Assembly: GCA_039028975.1 (NCBI GenBank)
Contig: JBCCHB010000073.1
Coordinates: 1 to 64,000, forward strand
DNA: 64,000 bases
Source of the DNA: JAHBNG01 sp039028975
GTDB taxonomy: Bacteria > Chloroflexota > Anaerolineae > Caldilineales > Caldilineaceae
Direction of reading: 5' to 3'
Below are positions 42,134 through 49,896 of this stretch, in pieces. A program made the translations under genes and the position numbers. Positions within the stretch are counted from its first letter, which is position 1. Every line of letters begins with the position of its first letter. The notes beneath the pieces are model-generated. The model searched no databases, was not told where the DNA came from, and saw only the letters and a list, made by a program, of their open reading frames with translations.

Positions 42134-43195
42134 GTGAATGAATTGGCCCACCAACAACCTTCTCCCCAATCCTATCCTACCCTAACAATTGACCGGCGCT
42201 GGTTGGTCGGACTGCTCGCATTTGGCCTTATCAGCGTAGTCGCACTACTCTTTTTGGGTGGAGGCATGGCTCCGGTTGTGGCGATTCGGCAAGCTGAGTG
42301 GCCCTTTTTGTTGGTGGCCTTGGGGATCCACTACAGTGGTTTTGGCGTGCGGGGGCTACGTTGGCAAACACTTCTAGGAGGGATGGGGCATAGGCTGCCT
42401 TATGGTTACTGCACATCCTTGCTGATTGTAGGTTGGTTTGTCAGCGCCGTTATTCCAGCTCGTGCTGGTGATCTATTGCGCATTGGGCTTTTGCATAGGC
42501 CCTTGCGGCAGGATCCAACGATTCCATCTATCCCTATGAGTAGTGGCGTCAGCTCTATCGTGCTAGAAAGGCTACTCGATATGGCGGCCATTCTCTTATT
42601 GGGAGCAAGCTTCGGCCTAGTTGTTGTACAAGCGCAACTCCCAGAGTGGATCTTGCTCCTTTATGGTACTGGGCTGGGGCTGATGGTTGTCGTTGGCTTG
42701 GCACTGTTCACGTTGCCTCATCTATGGGAAGGCGTTCGGCATATATTGCACAAAATACCCTGGCAGCATTCGCTATGGCAAAAGATCGGCACCTTTGGCG
42801 CAGAGAGCATCCAACAGGTAAGGCAGTTGTTTCGCAAGCCGAGAGTAGGCTTATGGGTCCTTTTGCTCAGCCTCTATATATGGCTTTGCGATGCTCTCTT
42901 GCTTTGGCTTGTAATGGCCAGCCTGGGTGAATGGAATCCCTTTGGCTCTGCAGCCTTTATTGCGTTGACGGTCGACGGGTTGGCAGCAATACCCCTCACT
43001 CCAGGAGGCGTCGGTCAGATTGAAGCAGCTTATGCAGGACTGTTGGCGTTCTTTGAGCTACCCGTTATTAAACTTTCTGCTATTATCCTACTAACCAGGA
43101 CCATTAGCTATTGGAGTTTTTTACTCTTTAGCGGGTTGGTTGCTTTCGCGTTTGGGGCAGGAACATTGTTAAAGCAACCGCCAAAACCAACATAA
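42134..43195 (+). CDS. Lysylphosphatidylglycerol-synthase-type membrane protein (UPF0104 family)
   Basis: A 353-residue integral membrane protein with about eight helices. Landmarks of the LPG_synthase_TM/UPF0104 family: LRWQTLLGG after the second helix, IPARAGDLLRIGLLHR in a cytoplasmic loop, SSIVLERLLDMAAILLLG and the GVGQIEAAYAGLLAFF re-entrant segment. Members flip or modify lipids, and many are glycolipid flippases adjacent to glycosyltransferases, as here with two GT-C genes following. The start is GTG at 42134. The soluble catalytic MprF domain is absent. Confidence 0.85.
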   Translation: MNELAHQQPSPQSYPTLTIDRRWLVGLLAFGLISVVALLFLGGGMAPVVAIRQAEWPFLLVALGIHYSGFGVRGLRWQTLLGGMGHRLPYGYCTSLLIVGWFVSAVIPARAGDLLRIGLLHRPLRQDPTIPSIPMSSGVSSIVLERLLDMAAILLLGASFGLVVVQAQLPEWILLLYGTGLGLMVVVGLALFTLPHLWEGVRHILHKIPWQHSLWQKIGTFGAESIQQVRQLFRKPRVGLWVLLLSLYIWLCDALLLWLVMASLGEWNPFGSAAFIALTVDGLAAIPLTPGGVGQIEAAYAGLLAFFELPVIKLSAIILLTRTISYWSFLLFSGLVAFAFGAGTLLKQPPKPT

Positions 43196-43224
43196 CGAAT
43201 TCCAAATCAATAAAGCCATAACCC

Positions 43225-45519
43225 ATGATCAACAACCTCCGTGCCGCCTGGCAACGTCACAATCTATTTTGGATGCTCTTTCTACTCTTTGTTGTCTTCC
43301 GCGTTCTGGCCATTCTCCTCTTTCGACCCGGAGGCTTTATCTCTGATGCCTCAGACTACGATTTTTATATGACCTGGGGCCAGTTAACGCCTATGGGCTA
43401 CCGTGCCTATGAAAATCTGTGGACGGCTTATCCCCCCCTCTTCCCCCTTATCATGCTGCCTATATTCGAGTGGAGCAGCCGCATCCCACCATGGATCGAG
43501 CCGCGGTTCTTTTTCCACACCCTCTTCGGCCTCACCCTCCTTCTCTTTGAGGCCGCCAACCTAATTCTAATCTACCGCCTAGCCCACGGGTTAGTAAACG
43601 GTGAACAGTTGCCAGTAGTCAGTAGTCAGCCATCAGCAACCGACCACCGACTACCGACCACCGACTACCGACCACCGACTACCGACCACCAACTACCGAC
43701 CACCAACTACCAGCCGCCAGCCCCTACTCTCCATGCCCCTCTCCTCTCAGCCCTACTCTACGCCCTCCTCTTCACGCCCCTCTACACCATGCTCGGTTGG
43801 TTTGAACCCATGCCTCTCTTCTTTATGCTAATTGGGTTAGAACTGCTGTTAAGTCAAAGCAGGATGGGTTGGTTAGGAAGCGCCGTCGCTGCTGCATTAG
43901 GATTTTTGACCAAGTTGACGCCCATTTTGCTGCTCCCGATTGCCGTCCGCTGGTTGGGCAGTCGCCTGAGTTGGCAAGCCGCCCGATATGAGTGGTTTGA
44001 TCGGCAAGCTTCGGGCAATCTGCTGCGTCCGGTTATCTATGTGCTGATTTTTGTAGGAGGAGTTGTTGCCATCGGCTATCCCGTCGTCCGCCAGAACCCG
44101 GCATTGGCCCTCAGTAGCTTCCAAGTGCAAGGACTCCGTCCGCCGTGGCAGAGTATTTGGGCACTCATTGATGGCTTTTATGGCTATGGCTTGGTCCCCA
44201 TCGACATGCGAAACCTGGTCAGCTTAGAGACATTGACTTGGGAGAGCCGCATTCCATGGAGGCTTGTTTCATTGGCATTTGTTGGCATCTACCTCTGGCT
44301 CTATACTCGACCCTACGATTGGGAACGGCCTCGCACACCTGTTGCCTTTGCCGGGATTAGCGTCATTCTACTCTTTCTCTATAGCAAGGGTTGGAGTCCC
44401 CAGTTTTTGGTTTGGGTATTGGCCTTTGTGGTTCTGCTTTTGCCTACTTGGCGAGGCATGGCTGTTGTATCAGTTTTGGCATTGACCAATGTGATTGAAT
44501 CCCACGTCTTTTTGGTGCTGCTGCCTGATGAACGCTGGATTCTCTGGTACACGGTTGCCGTGCGCACGTTGCTGCTCGTGCTGCTAATTGCCGAATTTCT
44601 GGGGCAGATCTGGCCTCACCCCGAAAGAGCTAGACAGATCCGTCTCACAAATAGTTGGCTCTCCTGGTCAGCCATTGGTGTAGGGCTGCTGGCTATTCCT
44701 GTGGCCATGCCCGCGGCAGCCGAAGCTTATGAGGAACGACGCTGGCGTGAGCATCCTTGCCAGGAAGCCATTTCCTTTCTTCGTGAACAGGCTGGCTGGC
44801 CCGATAGTCGCGTTGTAACCGAGCAGGTGGGCATCTGGCAAGATTTCTATCCTTGGCTAGCAAAGAACCACGCAATCGACATCGTCGATGTCTATTCTCC
44901 ACTAGATGAATCCCCTGAAGTGGTTGCCTTGGCCCGCCTCAATGCATTAGCTGATGAAGGTCCTTTCTGGTGGGTCCATCGCCCGGGGGAGGTCATGACC
45001 TCCGGAAGGCAAATGAGTAGCGCATCTTCCTTTTTCGCCCAACCAAATGTGCATATACCTGAACGCTATATGTTTGGGGAGTGTACGTTAACCCAAGTGA
45101 TTCTTGAGGGTGAAGGCGAGGAGCGGAAAAGGGTTCAAGCGGTCGGCGGCCCCATTGAGCTGGTTGATATGCAGATGAATGTCAGTCGCCCACACAATAC
45201 GCTTTACCTGATCCTGTATTGGCAGGCTGAAGAAAAGGTTGGCGAGAGCTACACGGTCTTTACCCAGCTATTCGATCAGGAGATGACGCTCATTGCCCAG
45301 CAAGATAACCTCCCCGTAGAGGGATTGGCCCCTACTGATACATGGGAACCAGGAAAATTGATTCGCGATCCCTATCGATTGTCGTTGCCAGACGATTTAG
45401 CTGCTGGCCGCTACACCCTGCTGGTTGGCATGTATCAAGGGGGGCAGCGGGCGGCAATTGAGCATGGCGATGGAACCCGGAGTGATGCAATGCGTTTCGT
45501 TGTAGAGATGTCCGACTGA
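43225..45519 (+). CDS. GT-C type membrane glycosyltransferase-like protein with a low-complexity insert
   Basis: A 764-residue protein with 11-12 predicted membrane helices. It opens like a polyprenol-sugar-dependent glycosyltransferase: GGFISDASDYDFYMTWGQL (acidic residues after helix 1), then NLWTAYPPLFPLIMLPIFEW. A tandem DNA repeat at 43636-43715 (CCGACCACCGACTA units) inserts about 35 residues of Thr/Pro/Asp/Tyr (TTDYRPPTTDH-type) into the loop after the third helix. The C-terminal 150 residues are soluble and beta-rich (NTLYLILYWQAEE, YTVFTQLF, AAGRYTLLVGMYQGG), and the same module ends the next gene. It probably transfers a sugar from a lipid carrier on the outer face of the membrane; donor and acceptor are unknown. 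Confidence 0.75.
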   Translation: MINNLRAAWQRHNLFWMLFLLFVVFRVLAILLFRPGGFISDASDYDFYMTWGQLTPMGYRAYENLWTAYPPLFPLIMLPIFEWSSRIPPWIEPRFFFHTLFGLTLLLFEAANLILIYRLAHGLVNGEQLPVVSSQPSATDHRLPTTDYRPPTTDHQLPTTNYQPPAPTLHAPLLSALLYALLFTPLYTMLGWFEPMPLFFMLIGLELLLSQSRMGWLGSAVAAALGFLTKLTPILLLPIAVRWLGSRLSWQAARYEWFDRQASGNLLRPVIYVLIFVGGVVAIGYPVVRQNPALALSSFQVQGLRPPWQSIWALIDGFYGYGLVPIDMRNLVSLETLTWESRIPWRLVSLAFVGIYLWLYTRPYDWERPRTPVAFAGISVILLFLYSKGWSPQFLVWVLAFVVLLLPTWRGMAVVSVLALTNVIESHVFLVLLPDERWILWYTVAVRTLLLVLLIAEFLGQIWPHPERARQIRLTNSWLSWSAIGVGLLAIPVAMPAAAEAYEERRWREHPCQEAISFLREQAGWPDSRVVTEQVGIWQDFYPWLAKNHAIDIVDVYSPLDESPEVVALARLNALADEGPFWWVHRPGEVMTSGRQMSSASSFFAQPNVHIPERYMFGECTLTQVILEGEGEERKRVQAVGGPIELVDMQMNVSRPHNTLYLILYWQAEEKVGESYTVFTQLFDQEMTLIAQQDNLPVEGLAPTDTWEPGKLIRDPYRLSLPDDLAAGRYTLLVGMYQGGQRAAIEHGDGTRSDAMRFVVEMSD
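43636..43715. repeat. In-frame tandem repeat inside the GT-C gene
   Basis: Copies of a 14-15-bp unit (CCGACCACCGACTA and variants with CAACTA) run in tandem and are preceded by AGTCAGTAGTCAG-like sequence. Similar strings occur as non-coding repeats in several phyla. Here the insertion is in frame. Confidence 0.7.
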
Positions 45520-45762
45520 ATGTTGTTGGATGCCCAAATACTCTATAGCACAGAGCAAAATTTACAATCTATCCTCATTGCTCATGAGCCAAATGACCAT
45601 TAGAATAGGTTAGCGATGCGGAACGAATTTGGTAGCCAGACTGAATTTGTGAATTGTTCATGAGGGTGTATGATGACATGGTTGTTAACAAATAGAGTCA
45701 GTTTTATGGCAAACGAATTATGCTTGCCCTATGGCTAACTGCTAACCTTTCTTTAACGATCT

Positions 45763-48201
45763 ATGCCAACCCTTGAAATAAGTACTCGCGATAGGAGCAT
45801 CGCACTCCTCATATTTGGTTTTCTGCTCGCCTGCTATCTTGTGACCTATACGGGTACGATTCAGAGTAGCGATGGGTTAGCCATGTTTGCAACTGTCGAG
45901 AGTATGGTGCGGCGGGGTGAAATCGATGCCAATCAACTGTTGTGGATGGATCTTCAGCAGGGTAGCTACGGACCAGATGGTGAATTATATAGTCGTAAGG
46001 GACTGGGCATGCCATTGCTAGCATTGCCACTGGTTTGGGTAGCCAATCTCTGGTCATCAATTGGGTTGGTACAGGCCGCGTTGCTCCTTAACCCCCTTCT
46101 TACGGCTTGGACGGGTGGACTCATCTATCGTACAGGGCGACGATTGGGGTGGGTACCTGCTGCGGCCATGATGACGGCGTTAACCTTTGGCCTTGCGACG
46201 CTGGCTTGGCCATATACCCAGACGTTCTTCAGCGATCCTGTGGCTGCCTGGGGACTCTTTGGCGCTTTTTATGGTATGCTCAGCTATCGCCAAACTGGAC
46301 GAAAACGATATCTCATGTTGGGTGGTCTGGCCTGGGGATTGGCCTATCTGAGCCGGGTCATTAACCTAGTCACCCTACCAATCTACCTGATTCTTCTCGT
46401 CACCGTCATATTGAGGAGTGTCCACCGCACGCTCTTTCCCCATCCGTTGACCAATCTCTATTCGCTAGTCGTCTATAATTGGCGAGCCTTTACCAGCTTT
46501 CTACTTCCCGTTGGGATAGCGGGCCTGACTTCTCTCTGGTGGAATTGGGTGCGCTTCGGCAGCATCTTTGATAGTGGTTACGTAGAGAGCGAGAGCTTTA
46601 GTGCCGACTGGCTCTTTGGCATTAGTGGTCTACTGATTGGACCAGCCAGAGGCGTGCTTTGGTATGTGCCGGTACTCATATTGGCAATTCCAGGGATGCT
46701 TTGGTTCTGGCGAAACAAACGTTGGATTCTCTACATCTTCCTGGCGCTGGCTGGTGTCTATGTCTTGCTGTATGGGAAGTGGTATATGTGGCATGGCGGC
46801 TTTTCTTGGGGGCCGCGCTTTCTGGTCGGCGTCCTCCCTTTCCTTGCCTTACTGACGGGGCCGATTTTTGAGTCATTATTGAGCCCTGCGGCTCATACGG
46901 CTAAAGCGCTCTACAGCAGAATTGCCGGATTCGCTGTCGGTGTGGTGGTGACCCTATCTATTGGGGTTCAGTGGCTGGGCATGTTGGCCCCATTTTCGCT
47001 GGTGCAGAATTGGCTTGCAGGGGCCGTGGAACCTCTTTTTGCGCCAGTAACCTTTACTCAGATCGCTTATTCACCATTGCTCCTACAGTGGCAGTTTCTC
47101 TCGGCTCAAGCCGTTCCTTTTGCGTGGTGGTCGGTTGGTGATCGCCTAAGCATCGATTGGTTTGGGCTACTCATAGCGTCTGTCGGTGTTGTTGTTGGCC
47201 TCATTCTCATTCTGCGTCAGACAGTATTGCCGGTTAATGCCTCTCCCCAAGAGAAAGATGAAGATTCTTCTGGTGCTCATCTTCCAAATGTCACCGGTGA
47301 ACATACCAATTTTCCGGAACCTGGTGGCCCCCAATATTGGGTCTATAGCAGCGCACTCCTGATCCTAATGCTGGCTCTCCTAACTCGTTATAACAGCACG
47401 TTGTCCCATCCTGTGATGGCGGCCGCCGCAGAGCAGATCGAATCTCATGCTGAAGCAGGTGATGCCATCCTACACCTGGAGCCACTGCTCACTCAGCCCT
47501 TTGCCGATCGCTATCACGGTACACTGCCAACATATGGGTTGTTCAACCGGGACGAGCTAACTCAAAGCGACCAACGATGGCTAGAGCACCTGCGCCAAAG
47601 TTATACGCGCATCTGGATTATTGCACCGCCAGGACTTCCAGAGTCTTCCCAGTGGGAGAGAGTGCTGCGCCAGGATGAATTTCTGCTAGATCATGGTCTG
47701 ATAGAGGGATTGGGTGATTTCCGAGTACCGCTTTATGGCCTAACAAAGCGCAATTCCTTGATCGATCATGGTAGTGGTGCTATCTTTGGCCCCAAAGATG
47801 AAGGGGAACCGACTTTAGAGAATGGCCTCATCCGGTTGAACGGGTATGCCACGATTCGAGAAACGGAACCCGAGGGTGAGGTCCTACTGATTTTGCGTTG
47901 GGAAGGTCTTGTCCCTGTAGCGTACGATTACCATGTCTTTGTTCACATCTTGTCCCCAGATGGAGATCTCATTGCGCAGCGTGATGGTCAGCCTGTCCAG
48001 TGGATGCGACCCACGTCAACTTGGGAAGAGGGTGAGTTCATTATAGACCGTTATGGTCTGTTATTGCCAGAGGGGGCGACGGCTGGCCTCTATGGGATTC
48101 GGATTGGTTTATATGATCCTGTTAGCGGGCAACGGTTACCTGTTAATACAGGCACGGTGGAGAGCGCCGTTGAGCTGGAACCTTTTGTCGTCAACCCATA
48201 A
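45763..48201 (+). CDS. GT-C type membrane glycosyltransferase-like protein
   Basis: An 812-residue membrane protein with about 12 helices. The first loop carries QSSDGLAMFATVESMVRRGE and YSRKGLGMPLLALPLVW, as in ArnT/PMT-like and related GT-C proteins (the acidic residue after helix 1 would be catalytic). KWYMWHGGFSWGPRFLVGVLP in the later helices is a common signature of this group. The C-terminal ~260 residues are soluble; the end (EVLLILRWEGLVP, YHVFVHILSPDGDLIAQRDG, AGLYGIRIGLYDPVSG) matches the module ending the preceding gene, so the two proteins are related and may work in the same glycolipid or cell-surface glycan pathway. Confidence 0.75.
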   Translation: MPTLEISTRDRSIALLIFGFLLACYLVTYTGTIQSSDGLAMFATVESMVRRGEIDANQLLWMDLQQGSYGPDGELYSRKGLGMPLLALPLVWVANLWSSIGLVQAALLLNPLLTAWTGGLIYRTGRRLGWVPAAAMMTALTFGLATLAWPYTQTFFSDPVAAWGLFGAFYGMLSYRQTGRKRYLMLGGLAWGLAYLSRVINLVTLPIYLILLVTVILRSVHRTLFPHPLTNLYSLVVYNWRAFTSFLLPVGIAGLTSLWWNWVRFGSIFDSGYVESESFSADWLFGISGLLIGPARGVLWYVPVLILAIPGMLWFWRNKRWILYIFLALAGVYVLLYGKWYMWHGGFSWGPRFLVGVLPFLALLTGPIFESLLSPAAHTAKALYSRIAGFAVGVVVTLSIGVQWLGMLAPFSLVQNWLAGAVEPLFAPVTFTQIAYSPLLLQWQFLSAQAVPFAWWSVGDRLSIDWFGLLIASVGVVVGLILILRQTVLPVNASPQEKDEDSSGAHLPNVTGEHTNFPEPGGPQYWVYSSALLILMLALLTRYNSTLSHPVMAAAAEQIESHAEAGDAILHLEPLLTQPFADRYHGTLPTYGLFNRDELTQSDQRWLEHLRQSYTRIWIIAPPGLPESSQWERVLRQDEFLLDHGLIEGLGDFRVPLYGLTKRNSLIDHGSGAIFGPKDEGEPTLENGLIRLNGYATIRETEPEGEVLLILRWEGLVPVAYDYHVFVHILSPDGDLIAQRDGQPVQWMRPTSTWEEGEFIIDRYGLLLPEGATAGLYGIRIGLYDPVSGQRLPVNTGTVESAVELEPFVVNP

Positions 48202-48210
48202 TATCAATTT

Positions 48211-49116
48211 ATGAATAGAAAATCTATGCCCAAAAGCGACCAATCTGTTTTAGCTAAGCAACCCACATTACATTGTACGCTTGCCTATAGTGGTAAATCT
48301 ATCAAGAGTGGTAAATCTATCAAGAAGTACCTTGCTCTAATCGGTTTTAGCCTGCTATGGCTTTGGGTTGGCGCATGTGGTCGAGCTGCACCATCAGACT
48401 CAAGCGAAGATCCAACGGCTACGGCAACATCGGTTTCGCTAGCTGTGATTGCAGATACCCCAACGCGCCAATCGGCAGAAACCAGTGGGGCCGACAACGG
48501 GACAGACCAATCACCTGGGGTTGAGACAGTGGCGACAGCCAACGATGTCTCAACTGGTGACAACCTGGCTAACCCCGCTGAACAGTCGGTTGAAATAGAA
48601 TCAGTTCCTCAACCCGAGGGCTGTGGTGATGAAGATATTGCACTAGATTTGGCGGGATACCCCCAATACGTCATCTTGATTGAGCAACTGGGCTGCCCCC
48701 AAAGCATGGGGCTAACGGATCCTGTTGCCATCAACGAATTTGGCCCAGGTCCTGAATTTGATCGCTTTATGCTCTGGTTTAGTAGAAGTCAGCAGATATA
48801 CGTTCTCTTTCCAGATCGAACCTGGCAGGTCTTTGATGACACGTGGGCTGAGGGGGACATTGAAATTCAATGCAATCCGCTAGACGGTGAAGCCACCTCT
48901 CCTCCCCTGCCTCGCCGAGGCTTTGGCAAGCTATGGTGTTCTGATGCAGCCATACAAGAGGTTATGGGAACCATTGTGCGCGAAGAACGGCAGTGCCAAC
49001 ATGCCGTTACGCAGTCCTTTGAGAAGGGGCAAATGCTGGGCTGCTTTGAAGATGCAACAATTCGTTATATCCAGATCCGTTCGGATCAAACATGGGAAAT
49101 GGTATATGTACAATGA
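48211..49116 (+). CDS. Secreted lipoprotein of unknown function
   Basis: A 301-residue protein. The N-terminus is unusually long and basic (38 residues, including a KSIKSGKSIKK stretch from an 18-bp tandem repeat at about 48293-48328), then a hydrophobic core and a lipobox WVGAC with Cys56. An internal ATG or other start closer to the core is possible. A Ser/Thr/Ala-rich linker (about 60-130) leads to a globular domain with paired cysteines (PQPEGCGDED, IEQLGCPQS, ERQCQHA, MLGCFED). I do not recognise a family. The stop overlaps the rsmD start by 4 nt. Confidence 0.65.
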   Translation: MNRKSMPKSDQSVLAKQPTLHCTLAYSGKSIKSGKSIKKYLALIGFSLLWLWVGACGRAAPSDSSEDPTATATSVSLAVIADTPTRQSAETSGADNGTDQSPGVETVATANDVSTGDNLANPAEQSVEIESVPQPEGCGDEDIALDLAGYPQYVILIEQLGCPQSMGLTDPVAINEFGPGPEFDRFMLWFSRSQQIYVLFPDRTWQVFDDTWAEGDIEIQCNPLDGEATSPPLPRRGFGKLWCSDAAIQEVMGTIVREERQCQHAVTQSFEKGQMLGCFEDATIRYIQIRSDQTWEMVYVQ

Positions 49117-49724
49117 GAGTCATTACAGGCAGTGCCAAAGGTCGAAGACTACAGATGGTGCCTGGTGATACAACCAGACCCATTACAGATCGAGCCAAAG
49201 AGGCTCTCTTTAGCATTTTGGATGATTGGGTTCTGGATGCTCGGGTTCTTGATCTGTTTGGTGGGACAGGTGGTGTGGGCATCGAAGCCTTAAGCCGTGG
49301 TGCCACCTACGCCCATTTTGTGGACATGAACGAAAAAGCTGTCCGCACAATTTTAACCAACCTCAAATATTGTCATCTGGCCAAACAAGCACACGTGCAG
49401 CGTAGCGATAGCTTTAAGTTCTTGGAAACATATCAGGGAGACTCCTTTGATCTCCTTTACGTTGCCCCACCCCAATACCAAGAGCTCTGGCGCAAGGCCA
49501 TCCAGGCAATCGACAGTCGACCGGAACTTCTGTCGGCTCCGGCTATTGTGATTGCCCAGATTCATCCCAGGGAAGATGGTCCTATAGAATTAACTCATCT
49601 TGTGGAGTATGATCGCCGGAAGTATGGCTCGGTGCTGCTAATCTTTTACACGAATGAAAAAGAGGGGCAAAATGATAGGGAGATTGGCAGACAGAGTGAG
49701 GGAATACAAAGCGAGGGAATATAA
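49113..49724 (+). CDS. rsmD: 16S rRNA (guanine966-N2)-methyltransferase RsmD
   Basis: A 203-residue Rossmann-fold methyltransferase that methylates G966 of 16S rRNA in the 30S subunit. MRVITGSAKGRRL at the N-terminus, TRPITDRAKEALFSIL, the SAM motif VLDLFGGTGGVGIEALSRGA and FDLLYVAPPQY are typical. The catalytic DPPY motif is here APPQY; to my knowledge several Chloroflexota RsmD proteins have that form. The start at 49113 overlaps the lipoprotein stop (ATGA) and gives the canonical N-terminus. The C-terminus past about residue 185 (ENEKEGQNDREIG-like) is non-conserved. Confidence 0.9.
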   Translation: MRVITGSAKGRRLQMVPGDTTRPITDRAKEALFSILDDWVLDARVLDLFGGTGGVGIEALSRGATYAHFVDMNEKAVRTILTNLKYCHLAKQAHVQRSDSFKFLETYQGDSFDLLYVAPPQYQELWRKAIQAIDSRPELLSAPAIVIAQIHPREDGPIELTHLVEYDRRKYGSVLLIFYTNEKEGQNDREIGRQSEGIQSEGI

Positions 49725-49896
49725 AATGAGGGGGCATAATAACCTGCCGTTCAAGTTTGTTGTGTGACGCAGATCCCCTGGCATAAACCCAATCTGTGAC
49801 AATCAGACTGCAACTCCTGTCTGCATCTTTCCTAGCCACCTATAAGAGGATGCTAACTCCACGCGTTGCCATCTACTGACAATCGGTAAATGACAA

